Source: Liolophura sinensis
Taxonomy: Eukaryota > Mollusca > Polyplacophora > Chitonida > Chitonidae
Direction: 5' to 3'
NCBI RefSeq assembly: GCF_032854445.1
Contig: NC_088306.1
Location: 29,109,764-29,173,763, forward strand
DNA: 64,000 nt
The notes below the pieces were generated by a model. It ran no database searches and was not told the origin of the DNA. It saw only the letters and a list, made by a program, of their open reading frames with translations. Below, piece by piece: positions 1-13,560 of this stretch; position 1 is the first letter of the stretch, and every line of letters starts with the position of its first letter. The position numbers and the translations under genes are program-made.

Positions 1-3000
1 ACAGAGGATGTACAAAGTGATACGGGCCTTTGGTGTTGACAGCTCGCATTCACTGATCGATCATACAGGTTTCCGACAAATCAAACCGATCGGTAGATAA
101 CCCGGTATAGCAGTGATCCCCATAAGTTCCAAAAATCAATCAACAGTCTCTAGTTAATCGATTATGTTTATGTTCGAATTCAGCCCCAAAACGGAAGAGA
201 ATGAATCGTCATTTTGTTTAGTTTTATACGTAATTCATAACGACCTCTGTAATCCAGAATGCCTATTAATTATTTTAATTGTAATGGAAACGAAAAGAAA
301 TGCAAATCTTACATGTTTCGAAAGTCAAAACTGAATTAAAACACAAGGGTGTTTCTAGAAGTTCTTGTCGTTAAAATCTGAAAATCGTAGCCAATCAACT
401 CCGACATCACTTTTTCATTTCGTTCCGATCCCCACTGCAGAGAGATGATGAAATGGTTGGTAAAAAATTTTTATCAATTATAAAACAAAAATAAAATCAA
501 CATGGTAACACAGAGAGCAACAATAAACCTCGGGTATAAGATTAATCAATGCCTGGCGTTACCTGTGAATATAGCCTGCCAAGACAATGCAATCGGCTGG
601 CCATTTGGGAAATAAATGCTAGCTCAGTCACTTTTTTTCTTTGATACACGCGATCACTGTTCTCGTGAAGAGATGCGAAATTGGTTTGATACATGTAATT
701 CCGAGAGAAATCTGATGCATTAGATCATTTGAATGCGGTATTTTTCGGAAGTAGGCTGCCGTTTGATATTGGCATCAGTTGTCACGAGATGTCTGATTAC
801 ATTTCCGGTTGTCACGTGAGGATAGCGTGACAATTCGCCCAGATAGTTGTTGAGAGGCAATGGATTCGTAATTGTTCAATTTAAACTTTCGTGTCTTCGA
901 ATTCTGGAAAAATTTCGATTTACCTGCGTTTTACCGTAAATATGTCGGTTCTGGGGTTTGTGAACAGCACATTTTCACCGGACTGTCGTGCCAGCCGCAC
1001 CAATGAAAATAGTTGTCAGAACTTCCGGTATAAATAACAGGACTGCAGTATAGAAAATAAATTGTCCGCCGGCGCTTCATTTCTCGGAAGATTTTGACGA
1101 ACACCCAGCAAATTTATACAGCGCATTGATCACAAAATCATAACCTTACATTGTAAAAACATATATATCTGAAAACATCCTTTATTATCCAAATTATCGC
1201 TCCCGTGGTACAGATGTCATAATAAGTTATCAGGGAAAACAGTGCATTATTACATTAAAGTTAGCTTTTTTAAATAAATATTCCGGCAATTGACAACGCA
1301 GAGCTAGTAATAACCCGGATTGCTTTTACTTACTTAAGTCTGATGAATGCTCTGATGAGTGTCCCCCAAACATTTCTTTTATTTTAAAGGTCTAGTTTAA
1401 ATATGTGTATGTGATCATAATTAAACGCAAGTACAAGAATTGCGTTTGTTTCTGTGTCACTTTGGGCAATTCTTGTCATATACTTTTATTATTAACTATC
1501 TTAAAGCTTTGAGTTTCTTTTTCCCTTTTTAAGATAATTTTGGTTACTATCGAAATAAGGCGACTGTTTTCAGTTGCGTATGCTTGTTTCGCTGGGAAAC
1601 GGTGCGCTTTTATCCCTGAGGTGATGCCGACTCTATAGTAATCAAAAATCCTTTGATGTGTTTTTGTTTCCTAGATACAAAGCATAATATCTGTTTTTCA
1701 TGGTAACAGTAATATGACAAGATTTAAGAACTAATTGAAAATATACGGTGTTATCTGATATAATGGCTTTCAGCGTGATGCTAAAATATTTACTAGAATA
1801 TATTCTGTGTGTGAACATGATACTTGAAGTGAATCAGTTTTCCTGTACAACTTTATGTACAAAGTCTCTGTACATCTGAAGAAGAAAATATTGAATTCCT
1901 CCCAAGGAGAAACCCACTGCAGCCTGTAGACCGCAAGTGTAGCCAAAATGTCGGCATAATGCCGTCTTTGCATGAATATTCTTATGTCTGTCCCAATATT
2001 ATATAACAGCAAAGAAATGTTTTTTGAGGGACCTTAACAGCTGACAAATGTTGCCGTAACGTTACCCGTATCGTCTGCATAGCACTCGGGTGTTTCGTCA
2101 CGCACTCATGTCTATCAGTTGTGAAGGAAAGCCACCATAATGTCAACATCCACTCAACAGTATTCATCAACTCAGACTTGTGGATATTTTTGTTCTTCTT
2201 CGTGCTTCTTAAACCCAAGTATTGCGCTTTTCAATAACGTTTTTCAATCTTGTTGTCTGGATCCCTCCTTTAACTTGTCTCTCTTGTTCTCTGTGTCACT
2301 TCTCACATCAAGAAAATCTCTAAAAAGCCAACTTCAAATTCAAGAAAACTTGTTTCTTGCTGAAAATAGCATTTCATTTGATACACAGTTTTAAAATATC
2401 GAACTATGGTAAAACCCACTCAGTTCCATTGCTGGCAGATTAGTCTACACGGTCTCCTTTCGACATTCCCTTAGCCAAAAAGGTAGCAGGTTCCAAACCA
2501 GCCATCGCTGGTTACTTAGCGGCCTTGCGGAGATTTTCATAGGTTACCAGATATATGAACAGCTGCAATCAAAACGCAACTGAGATACATGTTTTGTACT
2601 TGACAACTTATATTCTAGCATGGTACACGATTGAGTACTGATTTCAGAACATACCCCTCTTTCCAAATTCATTGAAAACTGTTGACTGTTAAAAACTTCG
2701 CTTTGCCTGATTCCTTTATTTCGTACTTCATATACTTTGTTAGTTCTTTGACGGTTCGTTGTTATACATCTTGAGAATTGTTCTAGCGATTATTACCCTG
2801 GGATGCCCTTACTGGTTGACGGCATTGGGTATACGAATGTCTGTTTCGACGGATAGACGTATAGTGATAAGCAGTTATTTGTCCGCCCAAAAAATCGATG
2901 GAAGCGCTGTTCTGTTTTGTTCTTTTCTGTATTAGGTCACAGTGTATATGGTGCCCATATAAAGCACAAGGGCAGTTCACAAGAACCGCAGCGTAAGAGC

Positions 3001-6000
3001 AAAGAGTGAGGCGCGCTTACAATGCGCGGCACTGGCGTGTATAAGCGGGAAGCGTGGAATAAGTGGAATTCACATTAATTTTTTTGATTGATTCTATTCG
3101 TGAATTAAAGCCGTAATCTCATGACGTTTTATTGCTCCGTTAGATGTCACATTTTAAGCAGCGTCGGGTTGTTTTAAACGCGGCAAAACAATGCGCTTAA
3201 GCACCTCTGAAGCGTCACGACAGGAACCGTTTTTGACCAGCCTGAGCTCGATCCAGTGACAAACACAGCTATAGTCTACAAAGGGATCGTATGATTGTAG
3301 ATGTGTATCTATTTGACATGTGACATCAATGATAGTTGCAGTCAACTTAAATAGCATGTCATTGTCTTGTGAAGGATGAACAAAACCTGTAGCTGTCAGA
3401 ATTCCGACTATCTTGACATCCTTAAAATGACAAGATTTATATATAACACCATGTTTTCGTGACTTACCCCATTATCAATATAACTACTTGACAACACGTC
3501 CGTAGTAAATATCCTGGTATTGTGACGATCGGACCAACTATTGGTTGATGACACATAACCGTATGACAAATTTAAGGGCAAATACGGTGCCTCGTTGACC
3601 ATGTGTTACACCATATTATATCTAAGATTGCTATCGGCAGAGAAACTCGGAGGTTTATTTATATCGACTGCGTTCCCAGCTGTTGCTTTCTTTGTTGACA
3701 CTGCTATAGCTATGGTGATATGATCGAAAACCGCTTTCCTTTCCGCTCGTTTTGTTGTGGCATTATTTGCAAGCCACCAAACACAAGATGAATGTAATAT
3801 ATAAAGGTCTGCAGTCAGATTTTGACCTGGTTCATCGATTTAGGCAATAATGCAGTCTGTTTCATATGAAATTCTTCTTACAATATTGACCCACGCTAAC
3901 TAATATCTCAAGGTGAAACAGAAAGCGTTTCCAAGGGAAAAAAACAAACAAAAGCATTTCAGACTGAGAATCTCCTGCCTACCCTAAATGCAATATGATA
4001 CCTGCAAAACAGGATAGTTCACAGAATAACTGCTATATTACAGTGGGTCATAGTAAATGTAAACATGCACTTAAAACATGTCAATTATTGCATATTATTT
4101 TGGACTGTATTTCACTTAATATTTTATACATATCAAAAAGCAGGCTTTAATATTCATTATGTAATCTAATTAGATACAAACTGTAACAACTTAGAGACAT
4201 CTAGTAAACAATATAGACACAAGACCTGTCTTCATTTAATCAGCCAAATCTATAGAGACTGAAGCCCGTCAAATTCACGTGTATGTCATGTAAAACGCCA
4301 CTACGGTTCTGGTGTGTTTCGATGGATAAAACCAGCCTATTAAAGTATATCCCATATTCATTTGATACATTATACAATTGTATTTTCGAAAAACATAAAC
4401 ATGCTTTGATATCATATTTTTTTGTATTCTGATTAAACCGACAATCGTTTTCGCTTATTTGAAAACAGAATTCTCAGCCTTTGTAATCAGTCAAGCAGGT
4501 GATCAGGGAATCAGGCACGAGAGACCTCAATCAAAACATTAATCAAGCTATACATCAAGTTCTTATCGCCTTTAATCACAAAATGAACACAAGCCTGCAA
4601 GGAATGGGCTGCGCGGGGAGGGTGGGGGGTGTCGTAGTAGAGCCGAGCACATTTCTCTCAGTGGATATTATATCTTGTCTTCTTAGCAGGAAGACGTCCG
4701 CGGTGAATGCCAATTCATCTTTGGCTAACTGGCGACGTCAGGTCACAGACATGGCTTCTACACAACCTGCGTTCAAGCTGCCATTCGTAATAAGGGAGTG
4801 CTATCAGACTCAGTCTATGGCGGTAAGCCATGTACATCGCGTCCACCAATTCCACTGAACGTTCGGAGAAATACGGCGATTGGATTGTGACACATAAGGG
4901 CTCCCGCTGCACATTTCGGTGAACAAAAACCAAATTGCATTGCCGTGTGCCGAAATAGAACGGGCCTGGGAGGATGTTAAAAAAATGGTAAACAGAGAAA
5001 TGGAATGACGCAAGGATGGCCGATTTTATATCCCCGGTGATACGTTTTATTGGCTTATATCCGCGTGATATTGTGTTCTTTAATGTGCCGGTTGTTAAAG
5101 AGCGCATTTTGCCTAGTATGCTATCATTAATTGTCACGAGATGTGTATGACGAAAACATGTTATTTTGCAATAAACAAGAAAAAGTAGCGATAACTGAGC
5201 AAGAGAGTGGACCTGTGGATAACATGTTAAAGGTCTTTTAAATAAAGGATTTACACGTGCAAGACAAGATTTATCCGGTTTTAACGGATGAAACAAAAGT
5301 GTAATAGCCAGAGAATGGCACTATGATTACTTATTACGGGAGGGTTTTTAGGCTTCAGCTATCACGCTCTAACTCCTGAATCGAGATGTCAGCTCATCTT
5401 TGTGCATTTGTTGTGATCATCTTGACATCGTGATTCTTTCCCGCTATTGTTCCATAAGAAGTCATTAATAAACTAACTTTCTTTTCCTTCAGCATATCTT
5501 AAAGGGTATTTTGTTAAATAGAACAGAAGTGATACCATTCATTCATAAGACTTTTGACTTCGTAGTGCTCATTCCATTGCTTCCGGCGTGATCCTCGACG
5601 TTTGTTTCAAAATGCTGAATGATTTTATGGCTTGATTATATTGTCAGGACTTTAAAATTTCATCTGACGTGATTAAAAATACAAAACGTTTTTCCTGGGC
5701 TTTCCATATAAGTTCACAAAATCTAAATCTGTTTAAGGCCTAGGTCTTCAATTCGCTTATCCCGCTCTTACGCCAAAACTTGCCCTTAGCCATATTCAGA
5801 GCTTACTCTTAAAACCCATAACGGAATTCTGTGCGGTAACATCACTGCATTTATTTACTTAATTTTGTTGAAGTCATTCTTTACACGTGAACACGGTCGT
5901 CTGTAGCGTGATTTTCGCCGGGCACTCCAATTCCCTACTCTCGTAAAACAGAGCGCCATCTTACTGGCGAAGTAAGATTTTGCGTCTTGTTGAAATAACA

Positions 6001-6253
6001 ATAAGATCAATTATACAGGTAATTTAAGTGGAAGAATGGTCCAAATATTCCTTAGCCTCCATGACAAACCACTGAAAAATCCCTTACTATTTTTAAATTT
6101 GTAAACTGAATAAACCGAAATCCAAGTGCTACGGGCTTTTTGCACCTATTTAGGGTTTGTGACATAACAAACATTTCATCCCTTATACTCTGTTTCTAGT
6201 TGGAATATATGTAGCTCGTCTTTGTGCATATAAGTGCAAAAATATAAGAGCAA
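1..6253. other. Unique sequence with no recognised gene
   Basis: I see no recognisable protein domain, RNA gene or large repeat here. The longest open frame is 193 codons on the minus strand at 4715-5296. It has no motif I recognise, and it overlaps open frames on both strands, so I do not call it. The sequence is AT-rich and looks like intergenic or intronic DNA. Confidence 0.5.
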
Positions 6254-9200
6254 CAGCCCAGGATCAGATTGAGATGTTTGGCAGCTCAGGATCAGATTGA
6301 GATGTTTGGCAGCTCAGGATCAGATTGAGATGTTTGGCAACCCAGGATCAGATTAAAATCTCTGGTAGCCCGGGATCAGATTGAGATGTCTAGCAGGCCA
6401 GGATCACATTGAGATTGACAGTCCAGGATAAGATTGAGATGTTTGGCAGCCCAGGATCAGATTGAGATGTCTGGCAGCCCAGGATCAGATTGAGATGTTT
6501 GGCAGGCCAGGATCAGATTGAGATGTCTAGCAGGCCAGGATCAGATTGAGATTGACAGTCCAGGATAAGATTGAGATGTTTGGCAGCCCAGGATCATATT
6601 GAGATATCTGGCAGCCCAGGATCTGATTGAGATGCCTGGCAGTTCAGGATCAGATTGAGATGTTTGGCAGCCCAGGATCATATTGAGATGTTTGGCAGGC
6701 CAGGATCAGATTGAGATGTTTGGCAGCCAAGGATCAGATTGAGATGTCTGGCAGTCCAGGATCAGATTGAGATGTTTGGCAGGCAAGGATCAGATTGAGA
6801 TGTCTGGCAGTCCAGGATCAGATTGAGATGTTTGGCAGCCCAGGATCAGATTGACATGTCTGGCAGTCCAGGATCAGATTGAGATGTTTGGCAGCCCAGG
6901 ATCAGATTGACATGTCTGGCAGCCCAGGATCAGATTGAGATGTTTGGCAGCCCAGGATCAGATTGAGATGTTTGGCAGCCCAGGATCAGATTGAGATGTT
7001 TGGCAGGCAAGGATCAGATTGAGATTGGCAGCCCAGGATCAGATTGAGATGTCTGGCAGCCCAGGATCAGATTGAGATGTCTGGCAGGTCAGGATCGGAT
7101 TCAGGTCTCTGGCAGCTTATGATCAGATTGAGATCTCTAGCAGCCCAGGTTTAGATTGACATCTCTGGCAACCATGGATCAGACTGACATCCCTTGCAGC
7201 CCAGGATCTGATTGAAATGTCTGGCAGTTCAGGATCAGATTAAAATCTTTGTCATCCCAAAATCAGATTGAGATGCCTGGCAGTTCAGGATCGGATTGAG
7301 ATTGGCAACCCAGGATCAGATTAAAATCTCTGGTAGCCCAGGGTCAGATTGAGATGTCTAGCAGGCCAAAATCAGATTGAGAACTCTGACAGCCCACGAT
7401 TAGATTGACATCTCTGGCAACCCAGGATCAGCTTGAGATCTCTGGCAGCCCAGGATCATATTGAGATCTCTGGCAGCCGAGGATCAGATTGAGATGTTTG
7501 GCAACCCAGGATCAGATTGAGATCTCTGGCAGCCCAGGATCAGATTGAAATGTCTGGCAGATCAGGATCAGATTGACATCCTGGCAGCTCAGGATCAGAT
7601 TATGATCTCTAGCAGCTCAAGATCAGATTGGGATCTATGGCAGGCCAGGATCAGATTGGAATGTCTGGCAGGCCAGGATCGGATTCAGATCTCTGGCAGC
7701 TTATGATCAGATTGAGATCTCTAGCAGCCCTGGATCAGATTGACATCTCTGGCAACCATGGATTAGACTGACATCTCTGGCAGCCCAGGATCTGATTGAG
7801 ATGCCTGGCAGTTCAGGATCAGATTGAGATCTCTAGCAACCATGGATTAGACTGACATCTCTGGCAGCCCAGGATCTGATTGAGATGCCTGGCAGTTCAG
7901 GATCAGATTGACATCTCTGGCAGCCCAGGATCTGATTACGATTGGCTGCTTAGGGTCAGATTGAGATGTCTGGCAGCTCAGGGTCACATTGAGATGTCTG
8001 GCAGTCCAGGATCAGATTGAGATGTCTGGCAGCCCAGGATCAGACTGACATCTCTGGCAGACCAGGATCTGATTGAAATGTCTGGCAGTTCAAGATCAGA
8101 TTAAAATCTTTGTCAGCCCAGGATCAGACTGAAATGCCTCTCTGCCCAGGATCAGATTGAGATGCCTGGCAGTTCAGGATCGGATTGAGATTGGCAACCC
8201 AGGATCAGATTAAAGTCTCTGGTAGCCCAGGGTCAGATTGAGATGTCTAGCAGGCCAGGATCAGATTGAGAACTCTGACAGCCCACCATTAGATTGAGAT
8301 CTCTGGCAGCCTAGGATCAGATTGAGATTGATCGTCCAGGATCAGATTGAGATGTCTGGCAGCCCAGGATCAGATTAAGATCTCTGGCAGCCCAGGATCA
8401 GATTGAGATATCTGGCAGCCCAGGATCAGATTGAGATCTCTGGCAGCTTATGATCAGATTGAGATGCCTGACAGCCCAGGATCAGATTGAGATCTGTGGC
8501 AGCCTAGGATCAGATTGAGATTGACAGTCCAGGATCAGGCTGAGATGTCTGGCAGCCCAGGATCAGATTGAGATGTCTGGCAGCCCACGATTAGATTGAG
8601 ATCTCTGGCAGCTTATGATCAGATTGAGATGCCTGGCAGCCCAGGATCAGATTGAGATCTCTGGCAGCCCAGGATCGGATTGAGATTGACAGTCCAGGAT
8701 CAGACTGAGATGTCTGGCAGCCCAGGATAAGATTGAGATGTCTGGCAGCCCACGATTAGATTGAGATGTTTGGCAGCCCAGGATCAGATTAAGATCTCTG
8801 GCAGCCCAGGATCAGATTGAGATTGGCAACCCAGGATCAGATTAAAATCTCTGGCAGCCCAGGGTCAGATTGAGATGTCTAGCAGGCCAGGATCAGATTG
8901 AGATTGACAGTCCAGGATCAGATTGAGATGTCTGGCATCTCAGGATCAGATTGAGATGTCTGTCAGGCCAGGATCAGATTAAGAACTCTGACAGCCCAGG
9001 ATTAGATTGGGATCTCTGGCAGCTCAGGATCAGATTAAAATCTGTGCCAGTTCCTTACCAGATTAATATCTTTGTCAGCCCAGGATCAGCTTGAGATCTC
9101 TGACAGCCCAGCATCAGACTGAGTTTTACTGTAAGCCCAGAACCAGATTGAGGTCTCGGGCAGCTCAGGATCAGATAGAGATTGACAGCCCAGGATTAGA

Positions 9201-9330
9201 TTAAGATGTCTGGCAGGCCAGGATCAGATTAAGATCTCCGGCAGCTCAGGATCAGACTAAAATCTCTGGTAGCCTAGGGTCAGATTGAGACTTATGGTAG
9301 CCCAGGAGCAAATTTAGATCTCTGGCATCC
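6254..9330. repeat. 28-bp minisatellite array, about 110 units
   Basis: Tandem units of about 28 bp read CAGCCCAGGATCAGATTG followed by AGATGTCTGG or AGATGTTTGG. A recurrent 25-bp variant has a 3-bp deletion (GAGATTGACAGTCC or GAGATTGGCAGCCC). The left third is dominated by the GATGTTTGG variant. The right two thirds are mixed, with GATCTCTGG, GATGCCTGG and ATTAAAATCT variants. A block of ordered variants at about 7201-7418 recurs at about 8062-8307 with one extra unit, so a higher-order duplication has occurred. Stops interrupt every frame, so it is non-coding. Confidence 0.95.
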
Positions 9331-9335
9331 AAATT

Positions 9336-9792
9336 TGTTAGTATGATTCATAAAGCCTAACATAAAATTCCGTAACAAATCTACAACAGAGTAAATTAAC
9401 ATCGTTGTACCCTTAGCTTTCAACGGTCTTTTTTGCACTGAGTTTTAACAAATTTTAATTATTAACAAAGAGAGTACTGTGTTCTATGTTAAGAGCAAAG
9501 TACTTTGTTCAATTAACTTTAACAAATTTGCTTTGTTAATATATTTAACAAAGTAATGCGTTAATTTAACAACTATTACGTAAACTTTTAACACACTAGT
9601 TTGTCAGATTAATAAACTGGTTTACAGCAATTATACAAAGTAATTTGTTAATTTAACAGACACTGTTAAAATGTTTCTTACTATAGCGAAGAAGTGTGCT
9701 TAATTCAACACAGTAGCTTTTTAGCTAGTCTTTTTAATTTAACTACCTAGAACTGAACAAATGACGTAATTTGCAAGTGAATCATACTAACA
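9336..9792. mobile_element. MITE-like element with 15-bp terminal inverted repeats
   Basis: The left end TGTTAGTATGATTCA (9336-9350) is the exact reverse complement of TGAATCATACTAACA at 9778-9792. The interior of about 430 bp has no coding capacity. It contains many copies of TTAACAAAGTA-like motifs in both orientations, including a near-palindrome AAAGTACTTTG around 9498. Small size, inverted ends and palindromic AT-rich content fit a non-autonomous DNA transposon. No clear target-site duplication is visible, so the true ends could lie a few bases away and the superfamily is unknown. Confidence 0.6.
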
Positions 9793-9856
9793 TGTCGACT
9801 TGATTTGTTCACTGTCACACATAAAGCTCATTACCATTAACGTTCTCGTCGGTAGG

Positions 9857-10020
9857 CAGTAATGCGCTGGTCCCTAACAATACTGCTCTATAACCAGTAA
9901 TGCATTGCTTCACAACCAGGACCATACTGCTCCATAACCAGTTGCCTCAATAACCAGTAACACAATGCTCAGTAACCAGTCATGCACAACTGTGTAGCCA
10001 GTAGCATTCTGCTCTGTAGC
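9857..10020. repeat. Degenerate 22-bp tandem repeat, 8 units
   Basis: Units start with CAGTAATG or similar and end in TAAC or TAGC. Six are 22 bp and two are shortened to 16 bp (22,16,22,22,16,22,22,22). The sequence is well diverged, indicating an old array. Confidence 0.75.
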
Positions 10021-12560
10021 TAGGAAAGGACTGCATGCTCTTTCACCAGCAACACAACCAATGGACAACTTCTTCTGTTAATCCACTGGTCTAAAACTAA
10101 CGAGATGCCATGTAACCATAATAACAGACTGCGGATAGTCAAAATACTATCAAACACTACAAATGTTAATGTCAAATAAAAGAGTAAGTACAAACGCATG
10201 CGTCCATTTTCTTGGTTTATCTGTTTCACTTATATGTCTTCACCAATTTTCCGAAAAATGGGCATAAATTGAATAGCATATAACCAATCAGACAAAACCC
10301 TGAATAACCTGTTGAATTCATAATGTATTATGATTTTAAAGATTATATAAAACAAGGAGTTAGGCTAAACACGTTTTTCTACATCTTTAAAAACTTTTTA
10401 AACCTGGACCTCCGGTACTTTTACCCATCAGTTGGCTTGGCTTCGCTATTTGTAAAGTCTTTTTAACGATAGTTTCCAACAACTCTATTGACCTATACAT
10501 GCTGATTCTAGAAGTTAGTTAGGCTTCTCTTCCAACTGCATCGAATTAGGTATACATACCAGAACTGAGCCGCAGAATCGTTTCTCTTCAACACCCCCCC
10601 CCCCCCGACAATCGCTGAATTGTTGCAGAATCACGGCGCGCCATTGTGACGGACGTTGCCGGTTCAAATTTTAAAAAGTGACTTTGTTACCTATTTCCAG
10701 AATACGGCCAGTCGCAGAGTAGTTTGTTAGCTCTAACAAATAGGTTGTTACAAGATAGTTAACAAAATAAACTCTGATAAGATTTAACAAGGTAGTATTT
10801 TCAGTGCGCTTTTTAGTTCGGGTGCTCTTTCGCGTTAAAACTTTGCCTTCCCTCCTGCGTTTTGTAGTCGGTCATCTGTTACATATTTGTTACCTAACGC
10901 AAAGTAACCTCATGTACGTCCTACATCTGAGTCAACAAACACTATGGCGCGCTCTGTACAACTGGTGGCAGCCACAAAGGTATGTAATCTCCTTGCAAGC
11001 ACTATGTCTGTTTGTTGTGCCCCATTCAGAGTTTTATTGTTGAAGTAACGTCATCGTGCTCTCAGAACACCGCTGGGCGTTTGCGTACTTCCTGCCAGTA
11101 AAGCACCTGATCAATCCCTTTACGTAATTAAACGCCTTGGCCTGAGGGTTGTTTTATGTCCAACAGCTTGCCATGCTTTTTTCCCCGACATCTTGAAAGG
11201 CCATATGGATTCAACGAAGGAATGGCGCTTGGCTTTGCTGGCCTTTTATTTTTGCAGTTGCTGTAGGGCGGATTCTGTAATCTTCAAAATCTTTAAAAAC
11301 ACCCTGCAATTGAAATGTCACGGGAATCAGAGCACCTTATTTAAGGGGAAAACCCGTTTTTCTTAGTGGCAGACGGACAAAAAAAGAAACTAAACCAACC
11401 AATTATAGCCTTTTCCCATCGCTGTCAATGAATAATGCGGAAAATAAGCTAGCCGTGCTTTGAACTTTACAGTTTGCAAAGCTGTCTCGGTTTAGTGGTA
11501 TGTGGTATGGAAATTCTACTGACAATCTCTCTAACCAATCCCAAAAACTGTTGTGAATTGATAAGAAACTGATATACCTGAACTTCTGCCCAATAATAAG
11601 AGAGCTTGCTTCCGGCCACATCAGTTCTAACTCAGTCACACTGTAGAGATGGCAACTGAAACCAAGTTTAACACGAGAAAGTAGCGAGTCTTTTTTATTT
11701 CTTTTAGAGTTAACAGTCAATTATTTAGTTAGTAGCCAACGACAACAGACAGACTACAGTCGGTTAGTGCGTCAGTAATGTGGGCGTAGATGTCATTTGG
11801 ACGAAGTATAGGCATGCCGGTTTTAAAAAAAAGTCGCATTAGTCCTATCTCTGAGAAAAACAGTTCTACTCCTGTCTGTTGTGGTATCTACGGATGAGTA
11901 TATCTGACTGCATCACGCTGTGTTCCAGGCGGCCCAATCTGTGCAACCGTTGACAGCATTTGAAGATTGCGTTTGAAGACTTTAACTGTATGACCAAAGC
12001 CAACGGATACAAGAACTGGAGAGAGCAAAATATTTTAGGATCGATAAATTGGCAAATTAGGTATAAAAACTGAACTTGATCCTTCGATAGAATTTCTTGA
12101 CCTCTATAATGAATTCCAAAGAGATGATTGAATACTGAGGCTGTGGTATTGGGAACAGCGAGCAGATGGTCTGATTAGAAATTCAATTTTTCTGCGCATT
12201 ATATTTCCAATCATGATTTATTTATCAAATTTCGAGAATAGAGACCAAATTATTCCACGCCTGTGCATCGACCATGATTAATGCTCCTCGTTCAAGTACG
12301 TGACGTCACACACACTAAAAAATTGTGTGTAGGAAAAGTAGAGTAGAGATTCTCATTCCCTTGACGCACTGCCGCCAGAACTCATTATAGAGGTTAAAGA
12401 GTGTCCAAATATCGTCACTGTGAACCAGGAAGGCCAGTCAGATAGGGTTTAGAGTATTATAACAGACGCCTAAAAAGTGAGTTGACAAAGAAATGCGTAT
12501 GATTATATCTTCTGTGAAAAACACGTTTGGAAAAAAATATTCAGCGTATTTTCACGCATT
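10021..12560. other. No recognised gene
   Basis: It contains a run of 13 C at 10594-10606 and a TTAACAAA-rich patch at about 10716-10800 that resembles the interior of the element at 9336-9792. A 105-codon minus-strand open frame at 11403-11720 has no recognisable motif. I see nothing else here. Confidence 0.45.
10716..10800. repeat. TTAACAAA-motif cluster
   Basis: Several copies of GTTAACAAA, TTTGTTAG and TAACAAG motifs lie within 85 bp in both orientations. They resemble the interior of the inverted-repeat element about 1 kb upstream, so this may be a remnant of the same family. No terminal repeats are visible. Confidence 0.35.
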
Positions 12561-12624
12561 TAGGCATGCTTTGCGCTCTGTATGGACCCTGTTAGGCATG
12601 CTTTGCGCTCTGTATGGACCCTGT
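12561..12624. repeat. Perfect 32-bp tandem duplication
   Basis: The unit starting TAGGCATGCTTTGCGCTCTG is repeated exactly twice, head to tail, at 12561-12592 and 12593-12624. This is a recent local duplication. Confidence 0.9.
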
Positions 12625-13126
12625 TATGCTAACTAGCCAATGTTCTACTCCAGCCCAAATAGACGTCATTAAAAAGTAATATTGCTGTATGTGATTTTCA
12701 ACATGATTGGATGAAATATTTAGTTTTGTTTTAATTTCATGGTTTCCTGTTCATGACAGTGTTCATGGCCCTAAAACCGGATTTCTCAACATCCCGTGAA
12801 TAACGTGACTAGATATTTGTGTACATTATCCACTGGCCTACTATAAACCATGCGGACAGTCTAAGCTCATGCCAAATAAAGATGGACAGGCAGTTTTTTG
12901 TAGTTAAGCCAGACAGGTCGGAAATATGACAGCCATGGTTGTTTGCTATAAAAGAAAATACGGTCACAAGGACTGTGCCTACACACCAAGTTCAGACGTC
13001 AGTAAAAGCCAGGTGATGGAAAGTTTCGTTATGGGCGGCACATATTCTGCAAACGTACATGTATCATAGGAATGACAAGAATGCCATTATGAGGCTATGC
13101 CGCTATAGGCCTATATCTGATCAGCC
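12625..13126. other. No recognised gene
   Basis: Unique AT-rich sequence in which I see no motif or repeat that I can name. Confidence 0.4.
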
Positions 13127-13200
13127 CTACTCAAGAATATTTCACTTATTCGACGGCGGCCAGCACTATGGTGGGAGGAAACCGGGCAGAGCCGGAGGGA
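13127..13200 (-). mobile_element. SINE-A fragment (3' portion), reverse
   Basis: TCAAGAATATTTCACTTATT followed by CGACGGCGGCCAGCACTATG and GTGGGAGGAAACC is the reverse complement of the core and 3' domain of the SINE at 14773-15046. The tRNA-like head and the A-rich tail are missing. Its orientation is opposite to the copy 360 bp downstream. Confidence 0.8.
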
Positions 13201-13560
13201 ACTAAAATCCCATACATGATACTTTCATTACTGTACCGCTATCAGTAATTATTACTTTAACTTATTTCACCGCGTTTGAAAAAAATGTACTCAAATGACA
13301 ACTGAATCAAAAGGCCGACTATGTGCAGAGAGTCTGCATCATATGCGCAGACTGTTTCGACGGCCTGTATAGTATAAAGATCCAGCCTACCTTACCTGGG
13401 CACGCATATGCTATAGGCCTACCTCTTTTGAAAAATTATTCACTTATTAAAATGGATTGCTTTATTTGATGACCCCCATACGTCATTAGCCCAAGCGCTC
13501 CGCAGGATTGCCTATAGCAAAGTACCTCAGAGGGCCAAAGTTCTTGGAGGGGGAAGGGCG

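Noticed and set aside
2440-2560. tRNA-like segment with GGTTCCAAACC
   Set aside because: There is no matching A-box at tRNA spacing and no copy elsewhere in the window, so it is probably chance.
4715-5296. 193-codon minus-strand open frame
   Set aside because: It is the longest non-repeat frame, but has no motif, an unconvincing composition and overlapping open frames on both strands.
6254-9330. CRISPR array
   Set aside because: Units are contiguous 28-mers with no unique spacers, the context is eukaryotic and there are no cas genes.
9400-9720. Telomere-like or replication-origin repeats
   Set aside because: The TTAACAAAG motifs are irregular, occur in both orientations and lie within the inverted-repeat element, so a decayed transposon is simpler.
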